64,000 nt of DNA from Planctomycetes bacterium ADurb.Bin069 (GTDB lineage: Bacteria; Planctomycetota; UBA8108; UBA8890; UBA8898): positions 1-64,000 of the forward strand of contig MWEK01000010.1 of NCBI GenBank assembly GCA_002070955.1, in the 5' to 3' direction. Positions 56,407 through 64,000 of the stretch are shown here, in pieces. Each line of letters begins with the position of its first letter. Positions within the stretch are counted from its first letter, which is position 1. The notes under the pieces are model-generated. The model had not been told where the DNA came from. It searched no databases and was given only the letters and a program-made list of their open reading frames with translations. Both the position numbers and the translations under genes were made by a program.

Positions 56407-58389
56407 TCATCCGAGGGGGATTGCCAGGGCCCGCAGCGCCCAGTTCAAGGCGCCGCCCGCGGTGATGGCCACGACGGTGATGATGAGGAACATGAACGCG
56501 GCCGCTTTGAAACCGCGTTCCTTGATCATCATGAGGAAGTGCGCCAGGCAGGGAACGAACAGCGTCATGGTGAGGAGGCTGACCAGGGTCTGCACCGGAT
56601 CGAGCATCCCTTGGTCCCTGAGGGCGTGCAGCCCCGCCGCTCCGTAGTCGCGGCGGAGAAAGCCGATGAGAAAGGCCGTGGTCGCCTCCCGAGGGAGGTC
56701 GAGGAAATCCATAATGATGGGCGCCATCGCCGCCTGGAGCGTATCGAGAAGCCGCGCTTTGTCCAGCAGAAACAGGGCGAGGGTTCCGTAGATGAAAAGC
56801 GGGACCGCCTCCCTGAGGTACCAGACCACGCGGTGGCCTGTTTTCAGGAGCACGTTCCTGGCGGAGGGCAGGCGGAAGGGTGGAATCTCCAGGATGAATC
56901 CCGCGCTTTCTCCCGGCACCACGAGCGCGGCCAATCTTCCCGCCGTAAGGAGCACGGCGCCCAGGCAGCCGAACCAAATGGCGAAGGCGGTCAGAGACAA
57001 CCCGCCCAGCATTCCCATGATCACCCCGAGCTGGGCCGCGCAAGGCACCGCCAGGGCGAGGAGGAACGTGGCGATGAGCCGGTCGCGCCGCGTCTCCAGA
57101 ACGCGCGTCGTCAAGACCGCCATGGTGCCGCAGCCGAGGCCGAGAACCATGGGGAGCACGGCCTTGCCGCTCAGGCCCATGAGCTGGAAGATCCGGTCTA
57201 CCATGACGGCCAGGCGCGGCAGATAGCCGGTATCCTCCAGGACGCCGAAGGCGAGGAAGAACGTGGCGGTGATGGGCAGAATGATGGCGAAGGCGTACGT
57301 GAGGGCCATGGTGATGACCCCGTACGGCCCCACGAGCATGTCGCGCAGGAACTGGGTGGGCACGAGCAGTTGGACGGCGCTGGTTAGGAACGGGTTCACG
57401 TAGCCGTTGAAGAGGCCGTCCTCGAAGAGGTCCACCAACACGCCGGCTCCCAGTACGCCCACGAAGGCGTACAAGCCGAGGAGCACGGCCGCGAGGGCGA
57501 AGGCCCCCCAGAGGGGATGCGTGCACGCCGTGCCCAGGATGCGCATGATCGGGTAGGGCGAGGCGGCGATGCGGGTCGTCACCGCGTCGGCCAGCTCGTG
57601 CGCCCTCCTGAGCCTGGCCTCGTGGATCGCCGGACCCACGGGGCGGGCGAAGGCGCGTTCGCACTCGCCGCGGAGACGTTCCACCGTCTCGATCGCCGCC
57701 GGCTCCAACGCGCAGCGCAGCCGGGGGCCGAGCGTCTCGTCCCGCGAGAGCACCATGAGGGCCAGCGCGCGGCCCGGGCCCGCGGCGGGGGGCAGGAGCG
57801 CGGCGATGCGTCCGGCGTAGTCCTCGATGATCTTGGGGTAGCGCACCGCGGCGGACGGCACGGCGGCCGCGCCTCCCGCCAAGGCGCGCCGCAGCTCCGC
57901 GAGCCCCTTGCGCTCGGGCGCCACGGTCCGCACGACCTCGACCCCGAGGGCGCGGCCGAGCGCCCGCGTGTCGAGGCGAATGCCGCGGTCGCGGGCCTCG
58001 TCCACCATGTTGAGGTCGAGGATCACGGGCAGCTCCAGTTCGGCCATCTGCAGCGTGATCAGGAGGGCGCGGGCGAGGTTCTTCGAATCGGCCACTTGGA
58101 GGACCGTCAAGGGCCGCTCCGCGAGGAGGATGTTCCGGGTCACCTGCTCGTCCTCGCTCATGGGGACGATGCTGTTGATGCCGGGGGTGTCGATGCACTC
58201 CAGACGCCGGCCGTGAACCACGGCGTTCCCCCGGGTCACCTCCACCGTCGTGCCCGGATAGTTGGAGACCGTGGCGTACGTTCCCGTCAGGAGGCCGAAA
58301 ATGACGCTCTTGCCCACGTTCGGGGTCCCGACGAGCGCGACGCGTTCCTCGGGGCTTTTTCTGGCCGCGGTGCCCGCGTGTATTTCCAT
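56407..58389 (-). CDS. feoB: Ferrous iron transporter FeoB
   Basis: This 660-residue inner-membrane Fe(II) permease has a cytoplasmic G domain with G1 GTPNVGKS (about 21-28), G2 NYPGTTVEV, G3 DTPG and LNMVDEA in place of NKxD-type G4, a short helical GDI-like region, and the membrane domain with the two Gate motifs (LVGPYGVITMALTYAFAIIL and LLKTGHRVVWYLREAVPLF). The Cys in VPCAAQLG and the CLAHF near the end are typical. It imports ferrous iron, consistent with reducing conditions. ATG 58389 was chosen as the family-like start. First gene of the feoB-dtxR-fur-deacetylase operon. Confidence 0.95.
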   Translation of the reverse strand: MEIHAGTAARKSPEERVALVGTPNVGKSVIFGLLTGTYATVSNYPGTTVEVTRGNAVVHGRRLECIDTPGINSIVPMSEDEQVTRNILLAERPLTVLQVADSKNLARALLITLQMAELELPVILDLNMVDEARDRGIRLDTRALGRALGVEVVRTVAPERKGLAELRRALAGGAAAVPSAAVRYPKIIEDYAGRIAALLPPAAGPGRALALMVLSRDETLGPRLRCALEPAAIETVERLRGECERAFARPVGPAIHEARLRRAHELADAVTTRIAASPYPIMRILGTACTHPLWGAFALAAVLLGLYAFVGVLGAGVLVDLFEDGLFNGYVNPFLTSAVQLLVPTQFLRDMLVGPYGVITMALTYAFAIILPITATFFLAFGVLEDTGYLPRLAVMVDRIFQLMGLSGKAVLPMVLGLGCGTMAVLTTRVLETRRDRLIATFLLALAVPCAAQLGVIMGMLGGLSLTAFAIWFGCLGAVLLTAGRLAALVVPGESAGFILEIPPFRLPSARNVLLKTGHRVVWYLREAVPLFIYGTLALFLLDKARLLDTLQAAMAPIIMDFLDLPREATTAFLIGFLRRDYGAAGLHALRDQGMLDPVQTLVSLLTMTLFVPCLAHFLMMIKERGFKAAAFMFLIITVVAITAGGALNWALRALAIPLG

Positions 58390-58452
58390 GGATGCTTCCC
58401 GTGCGGCCGCGGGCTCCAAGCCTCGGGCGCAAGCCCCCGGCGCGCCGCTTAT

Positions 58453-58473
58453 TGCTAATGATTCTCAGTAGCA
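58453..58473. promoter_or_regulatory. Fur-box-like operator of the feoB operon
   Basis: On the minus strand TGAGAATCATTAGCA is a 7-1-7 dyad close to the Fur consensus TGATAATnATTATCA. A wider dyad TGCTA/TAGCA spans 58453-58473. It sits directly downstream of the -10, over the transcription start, so metal-loaded Fur or DtxR encoded in the operon could repress it. Confidence 0.7.
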
Positions 58474-58500
58474 TTATAGAGGCCTCCGGGCGAGTGTCAA
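58473..58500 (-). promoter_or_regulatory. Consensus sigma-70 promoter of the feoB operon
   Basis: On the minus strand a perfect TTGACA (58495-58500) and a perfect TATAAT (58473-58478) are separated by 16 bases. The -10 touches the Fur-box-like operator. It is the strongest promoter match in the window, as expected for a repressed iron-uptake operon. Confidence 0.88.
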
Positions 58501-58507
58501 CGCCGGG

Positions 58508-58590
58508 CGGGGGCGCCTTGCGGCGGGGACGCCTTGCGGCGCGGACGCCTTGCGGCGCGGACGCCTTGCGGCGGGGACGCCTTGGCGGCG
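58508..58590. repeat. Five tandem copies of a 16-bp G/C-rich unit
   Basis: The hexamer GCCTTG recurs at 58515, 58531, 58547, 58563 and 58579, exactly 16 bases apart, within units of the form GGACGCCTTGCGGCGC with small variations. It lies between the feoB promoter and the divergent efflux operon. Unit length and lack of unique spacers rule out CRISPR. Confidence 0.9.
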
Positions 58591-58610
58591 CCGCGCCGGC
58601 CCGCCCCGCG

Positions 58611-58639
58611 TTGTGGCCGCCGCGGGGGTTTGCTACTAT
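58611..58639 (+). promoter_or_regulatory. Candidate promoter of the efflux operon
   Basis: TTGTGG (58611-58616) and TACTAT (58634-58639) are separated by 17 bases. The -10 is good (four or five of six) and the -35 poor, which may mean dependence on an activator. It lies 137 bases before the first start codon of the operon; the leader contains two CCGATAA copies. Confidence 0.35.
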
Positions 58640-58775
58640 CGGGAAAGCGTTGACGAGGAACGTTCCGGCTGCACGCCGCGTACCGATAACGCCGATAAGA
58701 GTAGACGCAGGCAACGTGCGGCCGGGGTCCGGCGGCGCCGTGCGGCGAGGATCCGGCGCGCCTGCGGGAGCAATC

Positions 58776-60236
58776 ATGACACGCGTTTCGGCGGGATGCG
58801 GATTGGCGGCATTGTGCGCCGCGCTGCTTGCGGGCGGCTGCGAGGCTCTCGTGCCCCGCGGCCTCGCCGACACTCCCCCCGTGCCCGAACGCGCGGGCGC
58901 CGAGGTGGCCCTGGCGCCGGCGAGCGCGCCCGCGAAGACGGCCGCCGCGGCGCTGCCCGCCGACTTTGCCTGCGACACCCCGCTCACGCTGGACAAGGTC
59001 GTCGACATTGCCCTGGAATGCAATCCGGAGACGCGCTCGGCCTATCTGCAAGCGCGGTCGGCGGCGGCATCCTTGGGCATCGCGCGGGCCGCCTACTATC
59101 CGGCGCTCGAGGCGGCGGGCGGCGTCGCGCGGAGTCGGAACACGCGGGCGCCGCGGGGCGGCGGCGCCGAGACCGTCTTCAACGCGGGGCTCGGCCTCCG
59201 GTATCTGCTCCTGGACGCGGGCGGCCGCGGCGCCGATGCCGACGAGGCCCGCCTCGGGCTCATCGCCGCCGGCTACGCCCACAACGCCACCGTGCGCCGC
59301 GTGGCGCTCGAGGTCGAGCAGGCCTATTTCGACTACTGCAACGCCAAGGGGCAGCGCGAGGCGGCGCTGTCGACGGTGGCGCAGGCGCAGACGGCGCTGG
59401 ATGCCGCGGACCTGAGGCACAACGCCGGCGTGGCCACCATCGCCGAGGTGTTGCAGGCCAAGACGGCCCTTTCCCAGGCCAAGCTGGACCTGGAACGCGT
59501 CGAGGGCGAGGTCATGGTCGTGCGCGGGCTGCTGGCCACGACGATGGGCCTGCCCGCGGACTCGCCCTGCGACGTGGTCGGCCTGCCGCCCGAGGTGCCG
59601 CTGGACCGCTCGCTGGCGGCGGTCGAGGCCTTCATCGCCACGGCGAAGTCGTGGCGCCCCGATTTGGCCGCCGCGCGCGCGTCGGCCGAGGCCTCGGAGC
59701 GGCGCATCCGATCGGCGCGGGCCGGGGGGCTGCCGAGCATCTCCCTCTTCGCCGATGCCGCGCGGACGTACTACCGGCCCGGGGAAGCCGCCGATCACGG
59801 CGACGTCTGGTCGGTGGGCGCAACGCTCTCGGTGCCGCTCTTCACGGGATTCAGGACCGCTTACCAGATCGACAAAGCCCTGCAAGAGGCCGCGCTCGCC
59901 GAAAGCCGCGCCGAGACCCTCGAGCAGCGCGTCGTGCTCCAAGTGTGGACGAGCTACTACGCCCTCAGAACCGGGGTCGAGATCGTCAAGGCGAGCCGCG
60001 ACGTGCTCGCCAGCGCGGAACAGGCCGAACGCGTGGCGCTGGGGCGCTACAAGGAAGGCGTCGGCACGCTCATCGACCTCCTGGTGAACCAGTCGGTGCT
60101 GGCGGCCGCCCGCGCCCAGGAGATCAGGGCGCGCGCCGGCTGGTGCATCGCCGTGGCCCAGTTGGCCCACGACGCGGGGCTCGTCGTGCCGGTGGACTGG
60201 GACCGGCCTTCTCTCGAACCGACGAGGCAATCGTGA
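58776..60236 (+). CDS. TolC/OprM-type outer-membrane efflux lipoprotein
   Basis: This 486-residue protein has a lipoprotein signal with lipobox LLAGGC (Cys at about 22). Two outer-membrane-factor repeats follow: LTLDKVVDIALECNPETRSAYLQAR...AYYPALEAAG in the first half and ERRIRSARAGGLPSISLFADA in the second, with long coiled-coil helices (ALSTVAQAQTALDAADLRHNAG, GRYKEGVGTLIDLLVNQSVL). It forms the trimeric outer-membrane exit duct of a tripartite pump. CGGGAG precedes ATG 58776. The next gene begins within a few bases of its stop. Confidence 0.92.
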   Translation: MTRVSAGCGLAALCAALLAGGCEALVPRGLADTPPVPERAGAEVALAPASAPAKTAAAALPADFACDTPLTLDKVVDIALECNPETRSAYLQARSAAASLGIARAAYYPALEAAGGVARSRNTRAPRGGGAETVFNAGLGLRYLLLDAGGRGADADEARLGLIAAGYAHNATVRRVALEVEQAYFDYCNAKGQREAALSTVAQAQTALDAADLRHNAGVATIAEVLQAKTALSQAKLDLERVEGEVMVVRGLLATTMGLPADSPCDVVGLPPEVPLDRSLAAVEAFIATAKSWRPDLAAARASAEASERRIRSARAGGLPSISLFADAARTYYRPGEAADHGDVWSVGATLSVPLFTGFRTAYQIDKALQEAALAESRAETLEQRVVLQVWTSYYALRTGVEIVKASRDVLASAEQAERVALGRYKEGVGTLIDLLVNQSVLAAARAQEIRARAGWCIAVAQLAHDAGLVVPVDWDRPSLEPTRQS

Positions 60237-60238
60237 CC

Positions 60239-61387
60239 ATGCATTCAGCGATCATGTCCGCCGCCTGCGCGGCGCTGGCGTGCGGCGCCGCGGGCTGCCA
60301 CGGCGGCGGGGATTCCGGCAACGCCCGCCCGGCGCCGGCCGTGCGGGTTCTGGCGGCCGAGGCCGTCGCGAAGACCATGCCAGTGCGGCTTCGCGCCATC
60401 GGCCACGTCGAGCCGATCCAGACCGTCGCCGTGCGGCCCCGCGTGGGCGGCGAGCTCACCAAGGTGTGGTTCCAGGAGGGGCAGAGCGTGGCGGCCGGCG
60501 AGACGCTCTTCACCATCGATCCCCGACCCTACGACGCGGCCTTGAAGCAGGCCGAGGCCGAGTTGGCCAAGGACCAGGCGCTGCTGCGCAAGGCGGAGGC
60601 CGACGTCGCGCGCTACGCCGAGCTGGTCAAGAAGGATTTCGTCACGAAGGAGCAGTACGATCTCTTTGTCGCCAATGCCGAGTCGCTCAAAGCGGGCGTC
60701 GCGGCCGACGAGGCGAACATCGAGCGGGCGCGCCTCGACCGGGAGTTCTGCACCATCACGGCGCCGATCTCCGGTCGCACGGGCGACCTCATAGTGAAGG
60801 CCGGCAACCTCGTCAAGGCCAGCGACGATCGGGCGCTGGTCGTCGTGAACCAGATGCGGCCCATCTACGTCGTCTTCACCGCGACGGCGGAGTTTCTGCC
60901 GGAGTTCGTCAACCGGCCGGCGGGGAGCGTCAAGGTCATCGCGCGGCCCCCCGCCGACGGCGCCGAGCCGCACGAGGGCGTGCTCACTTTCATGGACAAC
61001 GTGATCGATCGGGGGTCGAGCACCGTGATGCTCAAGGCCACGTTCCCGAACGAGCGCGAAGCGCTCTGGCCGGGGCTTTTCGTCGACGTGCTGGTGGTGC
61101 TTCGCGACGAGCCCGATCGCGTGGTCGTGCCCACCACGGCGGTTCAGACCGGCCAGGAAGGCCAGTTCGTGTTCGTGATCAAAAGCGATGCGACGGTGGA
61201 GCTCAGGCCCGTGACGGTGGCGCGCATGGTCGACCAGGAGTCCGTGATCGAGCGGGGCCTGGAGCCGGGCGAGCGCGTCGTGAGCGATGCCGAGTTCCGC
61301 CGCCTCGTGCCGGGCGGCCGGGTCGAGGTGAAGGCGGGGCTCGTGCCCGCGGCCGCGCCCGCGGGCGGCGAGGACGGCGCGGAATGA
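60239..61387 (+). CDS. RND efflux periplasmic adaptor (membrane fusion protein)
   Basis: This 382-residue adaptor lipoprotein has a short signal ending at CGAAGC (probable lipid-anchored Cys at about 22), a barrel-sandwich (lipoyl-like) half GHVEPIQTVAVRPRVGGELT, a coiled-coil hairpin (LKQAEAELAKDQALLRKAEADVARY...), the second half ITAPISGRTGDLIVKAGNLV, a beta-barrel domain and a membrane-proximal domain (VVVPTTAVQTGQEGQFVFVI). It links the inner-membrane RND pump to the outer-membrane duct. ATG 60239 is assumed; an in-frame GTG at 60233 overlaps the upstream stop. Confidence 0.92.
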   Translation: MHSAIMSAACAALACGAAGCHGGGDSGNARPAPAVRVLAAEAVAKTMPVRLRAIGHVEPIQTVAVRPRVGGELTKVWFQEGQSVAAGETLFTIDPRPYDAALKQAEAELAKDQALLRKAEADVARYAELVKKDFVTKEQYDLFVANAESLKAGVAADEANIERARLDREFCTITAPISGRTGDLIVKAGNLVKASDDRALVVVNQMRPIYVVFTATAEFLPEFVNRPAGSVKVIARPPADGAEPHEGVLTFMDNVIDRGSSTVMLKATFPNEREALWPGLFVDVLVVLRDEPDRVVVPTTAVQTGQEGQFVFVIKSDATVELRPVTVARMVDQESVIERGLEPGERVVSDAEFRRLVPGGRVEVKAGLVPAAAPAGGEDGAE

Positions 61388-64000
61388 ACGTCTGCGCGCC
61401 CTTCATCCGCCGCCGGGTCATGACGACGCTCGTCATGGCGGCCATTCTGCTCTTCGGCGCCATGGCGTACCGGCGGCTGCCCGTGAGCGATCTGCCCACG
61501 GTGGATTTCCCCACGATTTCCGTGACCGCCGCCCTTCCCGGCGCCAATCCCGAGACCATGGCTTCCTCGGTGGCGCAGCCCCTCGAGAAGGAGTTCAGCA
61601 CCATTGCCGGCGTGGACAACATGACGTCGACGAGCCTGTTGGGCAACGCCAGCATCACCCTGCAGTTCGCCCTGGAGCGCGATATCGACGCCGCCGCCCA
61701 GGACGTGCAGGCCGCGATCGCCCGCGCCGGCCGCAACCTGCCCCGCGACATGCCCTCGCCGCCCAGCTATCGCAAGGTCAACCCCGCCGATTCGCCTATT
61801 CTGTTCGTCGCCCTCACCTCGCCCACGCTGCCCTTGTACGAGTTGAACCGATACGCCGAAACGACCATCGCGCAGCGCATCTCCACCGTGCTGGGGGTCG
61901 CGCAAGTGCAGGTCTACGGCGGGCAGAAGTACGCCGTGCGGGTGCGGCTCGACCCGCGCGAGCTGGCGACGCGCGGCATCGGCATCGACGAGGTGCAGCG
62001 CGCCGTGCAGGACGCGAACGTCAACCTGCCGACGGGCGTCCTGCTGGGGCCTGAGCGCAGCTACACGGTGCAGGCCGGCGGCCAGCTCACCACCGCCGAG
62101 GCCTACGGCCCGATTATCATCGCCTACCGCGGCGGCAAGCCCGTGCGGCTGGCGGAACTGGGCCGGGTCTACGACAGCGTGGAGAACGACCGGGTGGCGG
62201 CGTGGTTCATCGACCGGCGCGCCGGCATCGACCAGCGCGGCATTATCCTGGCGGTCCAGCGCCAGCCCGGCACGAATACCGTCGAGGTCGCGCGCCGCGT
62301 CAAGGAGCTGTTGGACGTCTTCCGGGAGCAGCTCCCGGCCTCGGTCTCGCTGCGGATTCTGTTCGACCGCTCGCAGTCGATCCAGGAGTCGGTGCGCGAC
62401 GTCAAGACGACGCTCCTCGTGACCCTGATCTTGGTGGTCCTGGTCATTTTTCTCTTCATCCGCAACCTTTCCGCCACCCTGATTCCATCCCTGGCGATGC
62501 CGATGTCCATCGTCGGCACCTTCTCGGTGATGTACCTGCTGGGCTACTCGGTGGACAATCTTTCGCTGATGGCGCTGACGCTCTCCGTGGGCTTCGTCGT
62601 CGACGATGCCATCGTGATGCTGGAGAACATCGTGCGCCACATGGAGATGGGCAAGACAAGGCTCCAGGCGGCGTTCGACGGCTCCGCGGAGATCGCCTTC
62701 ACGATCGTCTCGATGACGATTTCGCTGGCGGCCGTGTTCATTCCGGTGCTTTTCATGGGGGGCATCATCGGGCGCCTGTTCCAGGAATTCGCGGTGGTGG
62801 TGGGCATCGCGGTCCTGATCTCGGGCTTCGTGTCCTTGACGCTGACGCCGCTCCTGGGCAGCCGCTTTCTTTATCCGGCGGGGAAAGGGCGGTACCGCGC
62901 GCTGTACGATTTGTTCGAGCGCTTTTTCACGGGCATGCGCGATGTGTACGGCGTGGGCCTGCGCTGGTCCATTGCGCACCGCCGCGTGGTGTTGGCCCTG
63001 ATGTTCGCCCTGACGGCCCTCACGGCCGTTCTGTTCGTCGCGGTGCCGAAGGGCTTCGTACCCTCCCAGGACATCGGGCAGCTCTTCGGGCAGACCGAGG
63101 GCACCGAGGGCGTCTCGTTCGATGCGATGGTGACGCACCAGAAGGCCGTCGCGGCGGTCATCAAGTCCGATCCGGGCATCGAGGCCTTCATGTCCTCCGC
63201 GGGCGGCCGCGGCGGCATGGGCGCCGCCAACACCGGCAGCCTCTTCATCCGCTTGACGCCCCGCGGGCGGCGCGACGTCTCCGCCGATGAAATCGTCGAG
63301 CGGCTCAGGCCCCGCCTCGCGCAGATTCCGGGCATTCGCGCCTTCATCCAGAGCCCGCCGGCGCTGCAGATCGGCGGCCGGATGAGCCGGAGCCTCTATC
63401 AGGTGACTCTCCACGGCTTGGACACGGAGGCGCTCTATCGCGTGGCGCCGGTCCTCGAAGAGCGGTTGGGCACGCTCCCCGAGCTCACCGACGTGTCCAC
63501 CGACCTGCTCCTGAAGAATCCCGAGCTGAAATTCGCCATCAACCGCGACAAGGTCGCGGCCCTCGATGTCACCGTCCAGCAGATCGAGGAGGCGCTCTAC
63601 ACCGCCTACGGGCAGCGGCAGATCTCGACCATCTATGCGCCGGAGGATCAGTACCGCGTGGTCATGGAACTGGCGCCCGAATACCAGCGCGAGGTGCAGG
63701 ACCTGCGGCTGCTCTACATCCGCTCCGCCCGGGGCGAATTGGTCCCGCTGGATTCGCTGGTCACCTTCGGGCCCGGAGTCGGGCCGGTGAGCGTCAACCA
63801 TACGGGGCAGGTGCCGTCGGTGACCCTGTCGTTCAACCTGGCGCGGGGCGTCGCCCTCAGCCACGCGACGGAAGCCGTCAAGAAAGCCGCCGCCGACATT
63901 CTCCCCGAGACGATCTCGATGTCCTTCCAGGGCACCGCGGAGGCCTTCGAAACGGCGCAGCGGGGCCTGGGCCTGCTGCTCCTGCTGGCGATCCTGGTTA
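61384..64000 (+). CDS. RND multidrug efflux pump, inner-membrane subunit (partial)
   Basis: The gene is cut by the window end after 872 codons; full-length relatives have about 1,030. It is an HAE-1 (AcrB/MexB/MdtBC-like) permease: MNVCAPFIRRRVMTTLVMAAILLFG is the first membrane segment, then the porter loop (LPTVDFPTISVTAALPGANPE), segments 2-6 with the proton-relay Asp pair in GFVVDDAIVMLENI, FMGGIIGRLFQEFAVVVGIA, and the second porter loop after VPKGFVPSQDIGQL. It exports hydrophobic compounds by proton exchange. The ATG overlaps the adaptor stop (ATGA). Confidence 0.95.
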   Translation, partial: MNVCAPFIRRRVMTTLVMAAILLFGAMAYRRLPVSDLPTVDFPTISVTAALPGANPETMASSVAQPLEKEFSTIAGVDNMTSTSLLGNASITLQFALERDIDAAAQDVQAAIARAGRNLPRDMPSPPSYRKVNPADSPILFVALTSPTLPLYELNRYAETTIAQRISTVLGVAQVQVYGGQKYAVRVRLDPRELATRGIGIDEVQRAVQDANVNLPTGVLLGPERSYTVQAGGQLTTAEAYGPIIIAYRGGKPVRLAELGRVYDSVENDRVAAWFIDRRAGIDQRGIILAVQRQPGTNTVEVARRVKELLDVFREQLPASVSLRILFDRSQSIQESVRDVKTTLLVTLILVVLVIFLFIRNLSATLIPSLAMPMSIVGTFSVMYLLGYSVDNLSLMALTLSVGFVVDDAIVMLENIVRHMEMGKTRLQAAFDGSAEIAFTIVSMTISLAAVFIPVLFMGGIIGRLFQEFAVVVGIAVLISGFVSLTLTPLLGSRFLYPAGKGRYRALYDLFERFFTGMRDVYGVGLRWSIAHRRVVLALMFALTALTAVLFVAVPKGFVPSQDIGQLFGQTEGTEGVSFDAMVTHQKAVAAVIKSDPGIEAFMSSAGGRGGMGAANTGSLFIRLTPRGRRDVSADEIVERLRPRLAQIPGIRAFIQSPPALQIGGRMSRSLYQVTLHGLDTEALYRVAPVLEERLGTLPELTDVSTDLLLKNPELKFAINRDKVAALDVTVQQIEEALYTAYGQRQISTIYAPEDQYRVVMELAPEYQREVQDLRLLYIRSARGELVPLDSLVTFGPGVGPVSVNHTGQVPSVTLSFNLARGVALSHATEAVKKAAADILPETISMSFQGTAEAFETAQRGLGLLLLLAILV

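Noticed and set aside
58508..58590. CRISPR array
   Set aside because: Units are 16 bp and directly abutting, with no spacers and no cas genes nearby.
61144..63864. Long open frame of about 900 codons on the minus strand opposite the efflux pump gene
   Set aside because: It is the mirror image of a strongly G/C-biased coding frame; the product is His/Arg/Asp-rich with no domain pattern, and the plus strand encodes an unmistakable RND permease.

Overview
The window is high-GC DNA (most genes are strongly G/C-biased at third positions) from a Gram-negative, carbohydrate-degrading bacterium that probably lives anaerobically at least part of the time. Outer-membrane beta-barrels, a TolC-type lipoprotein and an RND pump indicate two membranes. 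A bidirectional NAD-linked [NiFe] hydrogenase, FeoB and a NifX/MinD/Mrp cluster of the 'orange protein' type are typical of anaerobes. Many large secreted glycoside hydrolases, a heparinase-like lyase and a lamin-tail/CotH protein recall Planctomycetota/Lentisphaerota-type or related uncultured phyla (for example Hydrogenedentota, Sumerlaeota). The phylum cannot be fixed from this sequence; there is no rRNA or ribosomal protein gene.

Layout. (1) 1-4.7 kb is the right end of an integrative mobile element. It holds gene remnants, an ExeA/TniB-type ATPase, a RepA-like P-loop ATPase, a long perfect hairpin, a winged-helix-like small protein and a tyrosine integrase, and ends in an attachment site made from the 3' half of a tRNA-Arg(TCG) gene (4653-4699). 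(2) 4.7-9.6 kb is chromosomal: a small low-GC outer-membrane protein with a clear terminator, a StcE/TagA-type M66 metalloprotease, and a decayed insertion-sequence transposase. (3) 9.6-13.3 kb is a lower-GC three-gene operon (CapK/PaaK-like adenylating enzyme, FemAB-like acyltransferase, CapA-like protein), probably for a cell-surface polymer. (4) 13.4-19.4 kb has three genes: a zincin-cyclophilin fusion, a TIM-barrel hydrolase-like protein and a membrane patatin.

(5) 19.5-24.5 kb (minus strand) is a seven-gene cluster of three NifX-domain proteins, a DUF5320 protein, two MinD-type ATPases with inserted ferredoxin domains and an IscU-Mrp fusion. A near-consensus sigma-54 promoter precedes it. 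(6) 24.7-43.9 kb is dominated by exported carbohydrate-active proteins: a heparinase II/III-like lyase, two GH5-like proteins, a GH116-like enzyme and the lamin-tail/CotH giant. Between them lie an aminotransferase, MtfA, an outer-membrane protein and a hybrid histidine kinase. (7) 44-49.6 kb is a hoxFUYHW operon followed by a single-domain response regulator; a consensus promoter with a perfect palindrome over the predicted start site precedes hoxF. (8) 49.6-53.9 kb has 6-phosphogluconolactonase, a GH141-like beta-helix protein and an FG-GAP repeat protein. (9) 53.9-58.5 kb is an iron operon (feoB, DtxR-FeoA, Fur, Tat-exported deacetylase-like protein) with a consensus promoter and a Fur-box-like operator. 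(10) 58.8-64 kb is a TolC-MFP-RND efflux operon cut by the window end.

The most interesting parts are the sigma-54-linked NifX/MinD/IscU-Mrp cluster, the CapK-FemAB-CapA operon in an apparently transferred island, and the element ending in tRNA-Arg with replication-type genes and a hairpin. Functional claims rest on motifs read by eye; no database search was possible.
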